Shown here piece by piece: positions 1-10,940 of a DNA stretch of 64,000 bases. The notes below the pieces were generated by a model that was not told the DNA's origin, did not search any database, and saw only the letters and a list, made by a program, of their open reading frames with translations. The stretch is taken from the NCBI GenBank assembly GCA_029557895.1, contig JAKQHT010000024.1, positions 37,602 through 101,601 on the forward strand. Reading direction: 5' to 3'. Origin of the DNA: Bacteroidota bacterium. Its GTDB lineage: Bacteria; Bacteroidota; Bacteroidia; Flavobacteriales; Flavobacteriaceae. The position numbers and the translations under genes are program-made. Position 1 is the stretch's first letter, and every line of letters starts with the position of its first letter.

Positions 1-60
1 CAAATAAGCGGCAACACTTGAGTCCACACCTCCGGAAAGTCCAACTACTACTCGTTTCAT
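1..60 (-). CDS. mnmA: tRNA-specific 2-thiouridylase MnmA, N-terminal 20 codons only
   Basis: Only the first 20 codons are in the window; the gene runs off the left edge. The translation begins [20 protein letters not shown], which contains the PP-loop ATP pyrophosphatase motif SGGVDSS right at the N-terminus. MnmA uses ATP to activate U34 of tRNA-Lys/Glu/Gln and then thiolates it. GuaA and other PP-loop enzymes share the motif, but its position within 10 residues of the start and the [15 protein letters not shown] context fit MnmA best. A TAATTTTG box sits 4 nt upstream of the ATG. Identity is likely but rests on 20 residues. Confidence 0.8.
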   Translation of the reverse strand, partial: MKRVVVGLSGGVDSSVAAYL

Positions 61-388
61 GGTGCAAAATTACGAAATAAAGCAGACGCTTTCATAAATT
101 GGCGACATCCTGTTATTGTCAAAAAAATGTAAATTGTTTTTTTGAATTCAATATGTCCTGATTCTTTTTTTTTTACCACAACAATACAACTTTGACAAAA
201 CATGCAGCATACCAATTCATTGAGAAAAAGCAAGTGTTAAAATCACATCTTTATCGTTTTGCAACCTGTTGTTTGTTTGAGAAGATGTAGTATTGGATTT
301 TTTAGTTAATCAAACTTTAGGAACGAATAAAAACAAAACCGATGGGGCGACCATAAGACCACATCAACATCTGAAGACATCAAATAGA
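61..388. other. Intergenic gap between mnmA and the MORN gene
   Basis: About 330 AT-rich bases containing the mnmA -7 box at the left edge. Several homopolymer T runs are present, but I see no convincing hairpin terminator, RNA gene or coding frame. The plus-strand ORF that begins at 293 is antisense to the MORN gene. Confidence 0.6.
65..72 (-). promoter_or_regulatory. -7 promoter box of mnmA
   Basis: On the minus strand this reads TAATTTTG, matching the Bacteroidota -7 consensus TAnnTTTG, followed by CACC and the ATG. No clear -33 TTG is seen at the usual spacing. If used, the transcript would start at or next to the ATG. Confidence 0.5.
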
Positions 389-1087
389 CTATTGTTTATA
401 AGGATTCTTGCTACGCACGGTGTAGTCTTTCTCTTCGACAAGCTTGCCGTTTTCGTAATACTTCCAGATGCCGTGCTTTTTGTCATTTTTGTAAGTGCCT
501 TCGGCCAACAATGTGCCTTGGTTGTCATAATATTTGGCATCGCCGTGCAATTCCCCTCTATTATAGTGAAACTCTTTCAGTATTTTGCCATTTTGCGAAT
601 ACCAATAAGAAACACCGTCAATCAGGCCATTGGTATAATTTGATTTTTCTGCCACTTGTCCATTTTCGTAATAGACCAATTTTTCGCCTTCAAGAAGTCC
701 GTTGTCGTTAAAATTTTCGGTCATCATCACACCTTTTGTCTTGTTGTGGTAATACGTCCACTTGCCGACAAACAGTTTTCCTTTCATCATTCCCTCGCTG
801 ATGGGCTTGCCCTTTGAAGAGAAAAATTTGACAATGATTAGGTCACTGTCCGGTAAAAATTCGCGGGTGGCGCTCAACTTGCTTTTTCCATCCACAAGTT
901 TATAAAACTTAAAGGTTCCGACTTCCTTACCATGCTCAAAGGTACCTTCATATTTTGGCTGAGTGGTATTATCAAAGTTCTTTTTCCAGAACCCATGCCG
1001 CTGGCCATTGGCATCCAATTGATTGGCCTGTTGAGCAAAACCCAACAAAGTAAAGGTAAATACTACTATCGTTGCAAAAGTTTTCAT
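389..1087 (-). CDS. Secreted MORN-repeat (YwqK-like) protein
   Basis: About 232 residues. An N-terminal signal peptide (MKTFATIVVFTFTLLGFAQQ) indicates export; the ATG at 1087 is preferred to the one 9 nt upstream because it opens the signal peptide directly. The rest is a string of roughly 20-residue repeats of the type G.....YY.NGKL..E..Y, as in KHGIWKYYENGKLVEEKDY. This is the MORN/YwqK 'toxin-antitoxin antitoxin-like' family, abundant in Flavobacteriia. The family name is misleading: there is no toxin partner next door. Such repeats form a beta-sheet solenoid. Function is unknown, and binding at the cell surface is only an inference. Confidence 0.8.
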   Translation of the reverse strand: MKTFATIVVFTFTLLGFAQQANQLDANGQRHGFWKKNFDNTTQPKYEGTFEHGKEVGTFKFYKLVDGKSKLSATREFLPDSDLIIVKFFSSKGKPISEGMMKGKLFVGKWTYYHNKTKGVMMTENFNDNGLLEGEKLVYYENGQVAEKSNYTNGLIDGVSYWYSQNGKILKEFHYNRGELHGDAKYYDNQGTLLAEGTYKNDKKHGIWKYYENGKLVEEKDYTVRSKNPYKQ

Positions 1088-1159
1088 AACTATCATAACG
1101 TTAATCGTAAGGCGTAATTGCGTTCAGAAAAAAATCGTGTAAAGCCGTAGCTTTCAAAC

Positions 1160-3070
1160 TTAATTCTTGCGTCGCTGTTGTGCCTGTTTTTGCTGTTCGG
1201 CCTGCTCCATCATTTCTTGCATTCGTTTCTGGAACTTGCTCTGCTTTCTGGGCTTGGCCTTGTTAACCTGAATCTGCGCATGGATTTTGTCTTCGTCCAA
1301 AATATAATTTTTGATAACGAGCATGATGCCGATACTGATCAGGTTTGAAATGAAATAGTACAAGCTCAATCCGGACGCATATTGATTAAAGAATATCAAC
1401 ATCATTAATGGCGAAAGGTAAATCATGATTTTCATGATTTTGCCCATATCTGGCATGCCTTCTTGTTGTGGTTGTGCCGCCACTTGGTCGCCGGTGGTCA
1501 TTTTCATATAGAAGAAAATAGCAATGGCCGCCAAAATCGGGAACAAGCTCACGTGGCCGCCATACAACGGAATGTTGAACGGCAATTCAGCAATGACATC
1601 ATACGAAGACAAGTCATCGGCCCAAAGGAAGCTTTTTTGCCTCAAATCAAAAGCTGCGGGAAAAAACATAAACAGTGCATAGAACACCGGAATCTGCATC
1701 AGGCCGGGCAAACAGCCGCTCAACGGACTTGCGCCTGCCTTGTTCTGCAATGCCATGATTTCCTGTTGTGCTTTGAGGTTATTGTCTTTATGCTTGGTCC
1801 TGATGGCATCTATTTCAGGCTTGAGGATACGCATCTTGGCCTGTGACAAAAACTGCTTGTACTGAACAAAAGATAGCAACAGCTTGATAAGTATTGTCAT
1901 GGCTATAATGGCTAAACCATAGGGCATGATTGAACTCAAAAAACCAAACAATGGGATGAACAACGCTTTGTTGATCCACCCAAATATGCCCCAACCAAAC
2001 GGGATACTTTCTTCGAGGTTGTTTTCGTATTTCTTTAAAATCTTACTGTCAGTTGGGCCAAAATACAGTTTCATTGGTTGGCTCAACTCGCCTCCAGAGA
2101 TATTGAGCGCCAACTTTGAAGCATATTCCTTGGTATAAACCGTGTCTATGTCTTCATTTTTTACAAGAGTTCTTGAGGCTAACTTAACGGACTTAAATGG
2201 CGTATCCGGAACCAATATGGTACTGAAAAAATGCTGTCTGTATGAAATCCAACTGACATCTTTTTCTTCCTCTTCATCATCGCCGCCCTGTGCCAATTTA
2301 TCGATTTTGTTGCCACCATCGTGTTGATAGGTCAAACGTGTATAACGATTTTCATAAACAATGCTTTGGTCGTGGCGAAAGGTTTTCATCCTCCAGTCCA
2401 GTACCATATTCTGTGACGAGTTGATGACACTGCTCAAACCTTGTGAGCGAAGTGTCAAGCCTATCATATAGTCGTCGTTTGCAATTTCGTACCTGTGCTC
2501 AAGAAATTCATTTTCTGACACTTTGAGCTTCATGGAGACAATGGTCTTGTCGCCATTATTGGTAACTTGTGGTTGAAAATATAGGTCTTTGGTGTTGAGC
2601 GTTCTGTTATCAGAGGTACCAAAAGTGATGTTGAAAACAGAATTGTTGTCATTTATTAAATAGATCGGGACCGAATCGTAATTGACAAACTTGTTTAGTT
2701 TTACTTCGGATAAAAACCCGCCTTTACTATTGAATTTTAAGGTCAACAGATCGGTTTTGACCTCGGTAATGGCATCTTGTCCGGTTTCCAGCCCAGCACC
2801 ATAGGCAAAGGCACCAAACTTGTTTTTGAGTACTGCAAGTTTTGTAGAATCGCTTCCGGACATATTGGACAAGTCGTCGGGACTTATTTGGTAACTCGAC
2901 TGTTCCTGGCTTTCTTCCTTATTTTTTTCTTTGGCCAATTGTTCTTGTTTGGCCTTTTGGGCTTCGATTTCTTCGGGTGTAGGCTGGTTTTGCCAAAGCA
3001 TGTACAACAAAATTCCAAAAATCAGCACGAAGCCGATTATGGAGTTAAGGTCTAATTTTTTTTCTTCCAT
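1160..3070 (-). CDS. yidC: Membrane protein insertase YidC
   Basis: 636 residues, the normal length for Bacteroidota YidC. An N-terminal transmembrane segment (about residues 10-28) is followed by a large periplasmic beta domain (to about 350) and then the conserved C-terminal insertase core with five hydrophobic segments, including ASPLSGCLPGLMQIPVFYALF. The tail is strongly basic and Gln-rich. YidC inserts Sec-dependent and Sec-independent inner-membrane proteins. The start at MEEKKLDLN (3070) is preferred; a second ATG lies two codons upstream. It sits 96 nt downstream of pyrG on the same strand, so co-transcription is possible. Confidence 0.96.
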   Translation of the reverse strand: MEEKKLDLNSIIGFVLIFGILLYMLWQNQPTPEEIEAQKAKQEQLAKEKNKEESQEQSSYQISPDDLSNMSGSDSTKLAVLKNKFGAFAYGAGLETGQDAITEVKTDLLTLKFNSKGGFLSEVKLNKFVNYDSVPIYLINDNNSVFNITFGTSDNRTLNTKDLYFQPQVTNNGDKTIVSMKLKVSENEFLEHRYEIANDDYMIGLTLRSQGLSSVINSSQNMVLDWRMKTFRHDQSIVYENRYTRLTYQHDGGNKIDKLAQGGDDEEEEKDVSWISYRQHFFSTILVPDTPFKSVKLASRTLVKNEDIDTVYTKEYASKLALNISGGELSQPMKLYFGPTDSKILKKYENNLEESIPFGWGIFGWINKALFIPLFGFLSSIMPYGLAIIAMTILIKLLLSFVQYKQFLSQAKMRILKPEIDAIRTKHKDNNLKAQQEIMALQNKAGASPLSGCLPGLMQIPVFYALFMFFPAAFDLRQKSFLWADDLSSYDVIAELPFNIPLYGGHVSLFPILAAIAIFFYMKMTTGDQVAAQPQQEGMPDMGKIMKIMIYLSPLMMLIFFNQYASGLSLYYFISNLISIGIMLVIKNYILDEDKIHAQIQVNKAKPRKQSKFQKRMQEMMEQAEQQKQAQQRRKN

Positions 3071-3166
3071 GTTCATTCAGTTCCTTTGCCCAATATGCTC
3101 TTTTTTTGGATAAGGATGTTAGTTAATTTATTTTTTTGACGTTATTGGTTAGCAAAAAGCTTTCCA

Positions 3167-4813
<1,647 letters not shown>

Positions 4814-4827
4814 CTATTAAACGCAGG

Positions 4828-4835
4828 CAAATTTA
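4828..4835 (-). promoter_or_regulatory. -7 promoter box of pyrG
   Basis: Minus strand TAAATTTG followed by C, an exact match to TAnnTTTG, giving a predicted leader of about 15 nt. No clear -33 box at 19-20 nt. Confidence 0.5.
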
Positions 4836-4934
4836 CAAAATTTAAATAGAGTTTCAGCTATTGTTTTACAATTTGGAACGGCAAAAAACAATATTTATGA
4901 AAGCCGTTGGGCCTGCCGGATATATGTTGGAAAA

Positions 4935-5171
4935 TTATTGCCGGTGAATGGTTTTGACACTTTGAACCAAATCTTCAAGACCATTGAGCTTAATTTCGTA
5001 CATCTGCTGCATCATCGCACCGAGCTGGCCTTTCGGAAATCCCTTTTTTAAAAACCATACATAGTAATATTCGGGAATGTCCAAAAGATAATAACCCTTA
5101 TATTTCCCAAAAGGCATCTTGTAATTGGCGAGTTTAAGAAGAAATTCCTTATTTGGCTCTAAAGGCTGCAT
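4935..5171 (-). CDS. DUF3820 family protein
   Basis: 78 residues when started at MQPLEPNKEFLLKL (5171). The longer ORF start at 5228 would run into the 3' end of the osmC-like gene and lacks family similarity. The core LANYKMPFGKYKGYYLLDIPEYYYVWFLKKGFPKGQLG is the DUF3820 signature. Members are small cytosolic proteins with no established biochemical role. It follows the OsmC gene by 47 nt on the same strand and probably shares its transcript. Confidence 0.85.
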   Translation of the reverse strand: MQPLEPNKEFLLKLANYKMPFGKYKGYYLLDIPEYYYVWFLKKGFPKGQLGAMMQQMYEIKLNGLEDLVQSVKTIHRQ

Positions 5172-5218
5172 TTTAATATTTTTAATTTTACTGCCCGAAA
5201 ATGGAGCAACGACCCGTC

Positions 5219-5620
5219 TCAATCCCAAAGAAAAACAATATCGCGTTCAATATCTGGGTGGAGACTGTACTGAACGGGACAGGTTTTGGCAGTACGTTCC
5301 AGGATGTCCCTGGTTTTTTCATCAGCCGTAAATGGCATCTTGAATACCACTTTTATTTTTGAGATACGCCTTGGGTCGGCTGCCATAAACTTGGTAACTT
5401 CGGCAAAAGCGCCTTTCATATCAACTGCCATATCTCGGGCCTTTATGCCCATTACTGTCATCATGCAGTTGGCAAGACCTGTCGCTACTGTATCGGTCGG
5501 AGAAAAGGCTTCTCCATTCCCGTTATTGTCTATCGGGGCATCTGTAATATAGGTGTTGCCAGATTGCAAATGGGTGCATTCTGTACGCAAGTTGCCAAGA
5601 TAAGTCACTTTTGAGGTCAT
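5219..5620 (-). CDS. OsmC/Ohr family protein
   Basis: 133 residues. The two conserved cysteines expected in this family are visible: GLANCMMTVMG (about residue 52) and TCPVQYSL (about residue 115). OsmC/Ohr proteins reduce organic or fatty-acid hydroperoxides through the reactive Cys pair, using lipoyl or other thiol donors. The ATG overlaps the stop of the upstream LysM gene by 4 nt (ATGA), so the two are translationally coupled. Whether it is a true peroxidase or a YhfA-like relative cannot be settled from sequence alone. Confidence 0.88.
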   Translation of the reverse strand: MTSKVTYLGNLRTECTHLQSGNTYITDAPIDNNGNGEAFSPTDTVATGLANCMMTVMGIKARDMAVDMKGAFAEVTKFMAADPRRISKIKVVFKMPFTADEKTRDILERTAKTCPVQYSLHPDIERDIVFLWD

Positions 5621-7530
5621 CGCTTTACTGCTTCTATAGTAAGGTTGGGCGTGTATTTGAGAATATAGACCGATTCATTATAATATCCACCGGTGAGCTG
5701 TTTGGCATACCTGAATTTGTTCTCCACATACTCTGTTTCAATATCATTGGCGCAGCTTTTGTAAAAATCGTCAGCCGAAGCCAATCGCAACAACACATCC
5801 AAGGTAAGGTCGTAGCCCCGAGTCGCATATTTGTTTGGATCCACACCATAGATCTTACGGTAATTTATCACAAAATCGTTTGGATTATCGGAATCAAAAG
5901 GCTTGTTCACCGACGGATAATGGAACTTGAGATTACTTAAATGAAAATTTGAAATATGTTCATAATCAAAGGCATCTGTTCTTCGAGTCGTGACCAAAAT
6001 AATTTCTTTTTCGCGGCTGTTCAAACTGTTCAGCGTGCTTACTACATTGAGGACAAGGCCGGCATTTCCAGTTTCTATGAACACATAGTTCTTTCCGTTT
6101 TTCAGAAGCGAGGACAGTTTGGCGGTGTCCACATAAAATGCATCTTTTCCTGAACTCCCTTTCTGGGACGATACCTGTGAAGCCATCGGTATTTCAGACT
6201 TGATACGGTCCGAGGTGTCTTTTGTAGCCCAATCGGAAATGATGACGACATTGCTCCGCAACGAATCTGTTTTGACAAAATTTATCATGGCTCGTTCCAA
6301 ATACTCGTCGGAAGGAATGGTCTGAAAGACATTTTCGTATAACGTCGTTGGCTTCATCAACGGTGAAATGATTGGCACATTGTCTTTCCGCAATTGCGAA
6401 GCTACACGAGCAAAATTTCCGGCAATGACCGGACCGATAACGGCATCGTAACGCGAAAAATTGTTATTGGACAAGAGCGTTGACACTTCCGATGGCTGAT
6501 TTTGGGTGTCGAAGACCTTGAGGTCCACGGATATGCCCATCTGACTGGCAGAGTCGAGCGCCAACTTTACGCCAGAATAAAAATCGAGGGTCACCGATAC
6601 CAATCGGTCGTTCTTCATGATGTCTTTAGCTTCCTGGACAGAATCGGTATCGATTTTGTCCAATTTGAATGGCAAGAACATTGCAAGGCGCTTGGTGCTA
6701 AAGTTTTTTATAGTTTCCGAAAGATTGCTTTTAATGATTTCTCCTTGTACGCCATCTACTTTTACGCTTTTGGGCACTTTTAGCACCATGCCTTCTTTCA
6801 ACCCCGACTCCGAGAGTCCCGGATTGAGGGTTTCGAGTTGTTCTTGGGAAAGTCCCAATTTCACTTTCAACCTATAAAATCCTTCTTTGGGCTGAACAAC
6901 ATAATAACCATGATCGCCATCAGCGGTTTGTTCTTCGTGACTTTCAATATTTGGCACGTTGATTTCATCACCGGGCTGCAATATGGCATTCATCCCCGGA
7001 TTGAGCGCTTCGAGTTCTGGCACTGTAATGCCAAATTTGTATGCAATGCGCCACTTGCCTTCTTTAGGTTGTACTTTGTATTTTTTTAGCACATTTTCTT
7101 TAACGGAAACATTTTGCACAATGGTCTTGTATTTTGGTATCCGTATTTTGTCGCCTTTTTTGAGGTTTTCAGAATATAATTGCTTGTTGTGTTCCTTGAT
7201 GTCCGAGATTTCAACATTATATTGCTTCGAAATACTGTACAGGGTTTCTTTGCGTTTTACTTTATGGCTTTGATACCCCATAAATTCACGGGTTTCGGTC
7301 TTTTCGCCAGAACCTCCCTTTGCATCGGGTATGATGAGCACCGTACCTGCGGCCAATGTTTTTCCGGCGTCGGGATTGAGGGCAAAAATATCTTTAGCCG
7401 TTACCCTGTACTGCCTTGCAATGGCTTCTACGGTTTCTCCCTGTTTGACCTTGTGTGTCCTGAAATTTTGCGAGTACACAAAACCCTGGAAAACAAGTGT
7501 TAACAATAAGGTTATAAAGACTTTTTTCAT
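5617..7530 (-). CDS. LysM-repeat protein fused to a periplasmic-binding-like domain
   Basis: 637 residues. A signal peptide (MKKVFITLLLTLVFQGFVYSQ) is followed by four LysM-like motifs across roughly residues 25-270, for example HKVKQGETVEAIARQYRVTAKDIFALNP and HKVKRKETLYSISKQYNVEISDIKEHN. From about 285 to the end, the sequence resembles a type-1 periplasmic-binding fold (RLAMFLPFKLDK, DFYSGVKLALDSA, IGPVIAGNFARVASQL, VPIISPLMKPT). LysM modules bind peptidoglycan, so a wall-tethered periplasmic sensor or LpoA-like regulator is plausible; that role is an inference. The 3' end overlaps osmC, and guaA lies 19 nt upstream on the same strand. Confidence 0.88.
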   Translation of the reverse strand: MKKVFITLLLTLVFQGFVYSQNFRTHKVKQGETVEAIARQYRVTAKDIFALNPDAGKTLAAGTVLIIPDAKGGSGEKTETREFMGYQSHKVKRKETLYSISKQYNVEISDIKEHNKQLYSENLKKGDKIRIPKYKTIVQNVSVKENVLKKYKVQPKEGKWRIAYKFGITVPELEALNPGMNAILQPGDEINVPNIESHEEQTADGDHGYYVVQPKEGFYRLKVKLGLSQEQLETLNPGLSESGLKEGMVLKVPKSVKVDGVQGEIIKSNLSETIKNFSTKRLAMFLPFKLDKIDTDSVQEAKDIMKNDRLVSVTLDFYSGVKLALDSASQMGISVDLKVFDTQNQPSEVSTLLSNNNFSRYDAVIGPVIAGNFARVASQLRKDNVPIISPLMKPTTLYENVFQTIPSDEYLERAMINFVKTDSLRSNVVIISDWATKDTSDRIKSEIPMASQVSSQKGSSGKDAFYVDTAKLSSLLKNGKNYVFIETGNAGLVLNVVSTLNSLNSREKEIILVTTRRTDAFDYEHISNFHLSNLKFHYPSVNKPFDSDNPNDFVINYRKIYGVDPNKYATRGYDLTLDVLLRLASADDFYKSCANDIETEYVENKFRYAKQLTGGYYNESVYILKYTPNLTIEAVKR

Positions 7531-7549
7531 CTACTTAATTATAAACTCG

Positions 7550-9085
7550 TTATTCCCATTCGATAGTGGCGGGCGGCTTGGAACTAATGTCATACACTAC
7601 CCTATTAACGCCTTTTACTTTATTTATTATTTCGTTTGAGGTTTTTTGCAAAAACTCATATGGCAAATTTACCCAGTCTGCAGTCATACCGTCAGTACTT
7701 TCCACAGCCCTCAATGCCACGCATTTTTCGTAAGTTCGTTCGTCACCCATGACACCAACACTGTTCACCGGCAACAATATGGCGCCGGCTTGCCAAACCT
7801 TGTCGTACAATCCCCATGAACGCAAATTGTCGATAAAGATCGCATCTACTTCCTGCAAGATACGGACTTTTTCGGCAGTAATGTCACCCAAAATACGAAT
7901 GGCCAATCCTGGTCCCGGGAAAGGGTGGCGTCCCATCAAGTTCTTATCCATACCCATGGTCGCACCTACCCTTCGAACTTCATCCTTAAACAAGGCCTTC
8001 AATGGTTCCACGATTTTCAGTTTCATAAAATCGGGCAGTCCACCAACGTTGTGGTGGCTTTTTATGGTGGCACTTGGTCCTCCGGTAGCCGAAACACTTT
8101 CAATGACATCGGGATAGATAGTACCTTGAGCCAACCATTTGACATCTTCAATGCGATGGGCTTCGTCGTCAAAAACATCAATGAACACACGGCCTATAGC
8201 TTTCCGTTTCAGCTCCGGGTCCGATAACCCTTGCAAAGCTCCCAAAAAACGTGCCGAAGCATCAACGCCCTTCACATTGAGGCCCATACCTTCGTACTGT
8301 TTTAGTACGTTTTCAAATTCGTTTTTTCGCAACAGGCCATTGTTCACAAAAATGCAATAAAGGTTGTTGCCTATGGCTTTGTGCAACAACATGGCCGCAA
8401 CTGACGAGTCCACACCGCCAGAAAGTCCCAACACAACTTTATCATTCCCCAATTGGGCTTTAAGGGAGTCAACGGTTTCTTCTACAAACGATTGCGGCGT
8501 CCAATCTTGTTCAACCTTCGCAATATGCACCAAAAAGTTTTCGAGCAACCTCTTGCCGTCAGTGGAATGATATACTTCTGGATGAAATTGAATACCAAAA
8601 GTTGTTTCGCCTTCTATCCTGTAAGCGGCGTTTTGCACATCGACGGTACTGGCGATGAGAACACCGTTTTCGGGCAATGCCTTGATGGTATCGCTATGGC
8701 TCATCCACACTTGGCTTCCGGTTGCTATGCTGTCAAACAGGGATTCATTAGCTTTGATAAACGACAGATTGGCCCTCCCGTATTCGCGGGTGTTGGACGC
8801 CTCCACCTTGCCACCAGAAAAATGTGCAAGATACTGTGCGCCATAGCAAACGGCCAACAATGGTTTTTTGCCACGGATGTTGGACAAATCGGGATGTGGT
8901 GCATTATCGGCCCTTACAGAAAAGGGACTTCCTGATAGAATAACGGCCTTAAAGCCATCTGTATCGGTTGGAATTTTGTTGAACGGATGGATTTCGCAAT
9001 AGATGTTGAGTTCTCGGACTCTTCGGGCGATTAATTGGGTGTATTGAGACCCAAAATCTAAAATAAGGACATTGTTGTGCTGCAT
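7550..9085 (-). CDS. guaA: GMP synthase (glutamine-hydrolysing)
   Basis: 511 residues from the ATG at 9085; the ORF track's start at 9091 is a TTG two codons earlier. The N-terminal amidotransferase carries the Cys nucleophile in LAVCYGAQY and a HPEVYHS His/Glu pair. The ATP pyrophosphatase domain has the P-loop [12 protein letters not shown] (about residue 225). The C-terminal dimerisation domain ends KPPATIEWE, the usual GuaA terminus. It converts XMP to GMP in purine synthesis. A TATTTTTG box ends 3 nt before the ATG, which suggests a leaderless transcript. Confidence 0.97.
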   Translation of the reverse strand: MQHNNVLILDFGSQYTQLIARRVRELNIYCEIHPFNKIPTDTDGFKAVILSGSPFSVRADNAPHPDLSNIRGKKPLLAVCYGAQYLAHFSGGKVEASNTREYGRANLSFIKANESLFDSIATGSQVWMSHSDTIKALPENGVLIASTVDVQNAAYRIEGETTFGIQFHPEVYHSTDGKRLLENFLVHIAKVEQDWTPQSFVEETVDSLKAQLGNDKVVLGLSGGVDSSVAAMLLHKAIGNNLYCIFVNNGLLRKNEFENVLKQYEGMGLNVKGVDASARFLGALQGLSDPELKRKAIGRVFIDVFDDEAHRIEDVKWLAQGTIYPDVIESVSATGGPSATIKSHHNVGGLPDFMKLKIVEPLKALFKDEVRRVGATMGMDKNLMGRHPFPGPGLAIRILGDITAEKVRILQEVDAIFIDNLRSWGLYDKVWQAGAILLPVNSVGVMGDERTYEKCVALRAVESTDGMTADWVNLPYEFLQKTSNEIINKVKGVNRVVYDISSKPPATIEWE

Positions 9086-9088
9086 GTG

Positions 9089-9096
9089 CAAAAATA
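9089..9096 (-). promoter_or_regulatory. -7 promoter box abutting the guaA start
   Basis: Minus strand TATTTTTG then CAC then ATG. The box matches TAnnTTTG exactly. Initiation 4-6 nt downstream of it would fall on the start codon. Confidence 0.45.
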
Positions 9097-9180
9097 GAAA
9101 GGATTTGGGAAATACGAATATGACTTAAAGAAAAATTCCAAAAGATAAGTATCAAATCACAAATCCAGGCTCCTTCGAAC

Positions 9181-10827
9181 CTATTTCCCTGAACTTGCAA
9201 CAGGGTCAATGCTATCTTCTAACTCATTAAACCCGAGAACCAAAAACTCCTCTTTGAGCGGCTGTAAGTTGTCGGTCAGTTTTGAAATGAACGCTTTACC
9301 GTATTCTAAATAAAATTCCGAAAAATTGACGTTGCGTTCTTGCAATCCTTGCCTTGGAAAAAGTTCATCCTGCAAGGCCTTGGCACGTTCGAGAATATCG
9401 GAAAGTTTGCGTTTTTGCGCCTTGAGCAAGCGTTGCTCCAAATGTTCAAGGCCTTTTATCTGCTTGGTTTCCTGTGCCGCAACGGCGCCTTTAAAGGATT
9501 TGTCGGTTTGTTCGGCAAGTTGGTGCAGGTCTTGAAATTGTTTTTTGAGTTGTGCTTTTTGAGAAGAAAAATCGATGTTGATATCAGACAGTGCTTTGGT
9601 AATCTTGTCCATCAAATCGTTTTGGGACAAAAACAAATCTGCTACCGATAGTCCCAATTTTTCCAATTTTACCTTTTGTTTCTGGCTGACGACCAGGACC
9701 GAATTGCGCAACAAAAGAATTGGAAAAACAACATTTTGAGCTTCAAAATTGGACTTCAGCTGCAACCAATAGGCGAGTTCGCCCCCGCCACCTATGTAGC
9801 AGAGATTTGGCAAAATGACCTCTTGGTACAAAGGCCGTAGGATGACGTTGGGACTAAACCTGTCGGGGTGCTGGGCAACTTCCTGCAACAATTCGTCTTT
9901 GTCCCAGCGTAAACCCGTGTGAAGTACCTCGTATAGCCCATTCTTTTCTACAATGCGTTCGCGAAGGTTTCCTTTTATATAAAACAAATTGATTTCCCTC
10001 GGATGCACCTGTATCTTATAGCCTTTCTCAAGTTTTGAAAGTTTTTCATTGGTTTCGGTCACTTTATCAAAAGACAACTGGTCAACCAATTCATTTTGGA
10101 TATATGGGACAAACAATCGCTTCAGACACAGGTCGTTACCATCAACTATAACCAAACCATGATCCTTAAACAGCGCATTGACCAAAAACCGTGTGGCCGA
10201 TGCCAAATCAGCATGTTCCAAATAAGCAGACTTGAACAGGTCTTTGAGCGTTTCGGCATTTTTACTTTTGTCCAACTGCGAAGCGTAAACGTCGTAAACG
10301 AGGTCCAACCCGTCCAAATCCAATCCACCAACAGCACCCGAAGCTTCACGGTTCCACTGTACTTTTTTTCCTTTAAAGTTGAAAAAATTGATTTCTTCAA
10401 AATCGTGGTCTTCACTTGCCATCCAATAAATAGGAACAAAATCATAATCGGGATAACTCGTTTTCAATGCTTTGCAAAGGTTAATTGCAGAGATGATTTT
10501 ATAAAAGAAATAGAGCGGTCCGGTAAACAAATTCAATTGATGGCCCGTGGTTACCGTATAAGTGGTTCGGTCATTAAGCAACTTGATGTTGGCGAGTGTA
10601 TGGGGCGAAACGTCAAAACCTTCATATTGCACCATCAAGGCATTGGTCAACACATCGCGATAGGTGTGGTCATAGGATTTTTGCTTTTCCTTTATTTGAC
10701 CTTTAAAATTTTCAATGCTCGAAAACCTATTATAATAGGGTTTCAAATGTTCCTTTTGAACGAGATAATCACAGATGAGCGACGAAAAATACCGGGTTTC
10801 GCTATAAGGGATGTAATTTGCCTGCAT
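9181..10827 (-). CDS. bshC: Bacillithiol biosynthesis cysteine-adding enzyme BshC
   Basis: 548 residues, normal length. Family hallmarks are YTVTTGHQLNLFTGPLYFFYKIISAINL near residue 95, PIYWMASEDHDFEEINFFNF near 135, and a coiled-coil-rich C-terminal third around 400-500. BshC joins Cys to GlcN-malate in the last step of bacillithiol synthesis, the low-molecular-weight thiol of many Bacteroidota. No bshA or bshB is in the window. The gene lies 95 nt upstream of guaA in the same orientation, and the TATCTTTA box 20 nt upstream of its ATG suggests its own promoter. Confidence 0.93.
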   Translation of the reverse strand: MQANYIPYSETRYFSSLICDYLVQKEHLKPYYNRFSSIENFKGQIKEKQKSYDHTYRDVLTNALMVQYEGFDVSPHTLANIKLLNDRTTYTVTTGHQLNLFTGPLYFFYKIISAINLCKALKTSYPDYDFVPIYWMASEDHDFEEINFFNFKGKKVQWNREASGAVGGLDLDGLDLVYDVYASQLDKSKNAETLKDLFKSAYLEHADLASATRFLVNALFKDHGLVIVDGNDLCLKRLFVPYIQNELVDQLSFDKVTETNEKLSKLEKGYKIQVHPREINLFYIKGNLRERIVEKNGLYEVLHTGLRWDKDELLQEVAQHPDRFSPNVILRPLYQEVILPNLCYIGGGGELAYWLQLKSNFEAQNVVFPILLLRNSVLVVSQKQKVKLEKLGLSVADLFLSQNDLMDKITKALSDINIDFSSQKAQLKKQFQDLHQLAEQTDKSFKGAVAAQETKQIKGLEHLEQRLLKAQKRKLSDILERAKALQDELFPRQGLQERNVNFSEFYLEYGKAFISKLTDNLQPLKEEFLVLGFNELEDSIDPVASSGK

Positions 10828-10846
10828 AGAAATGTCTATTACAGTG

Positions 10847-10854
10847 TAAAGATA
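10847..10854 (-). promoter_or_regulatory. Possible -7 box of bshC
   Basis: Minus strand TATCTTTA, one mismatch from TAnnTTTG, about 20 nt before the ATG. No -33 element was identified. Confidence 0.35.
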
Positions 10855-10940
10855 AGGTTCTTTAATTTTTTTGGACGATAATTTTAGTTAATTCCGTTTT
10901 CGACCTATATTTACTTTTAGAATTCCGTAAAAACCCTCCT

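Noticed and set aside
10096-10881. 261-codon plus-strand ORF over bshC
   Set aside because: It is antisense to bshC, which has clear family motifs in its own frame.
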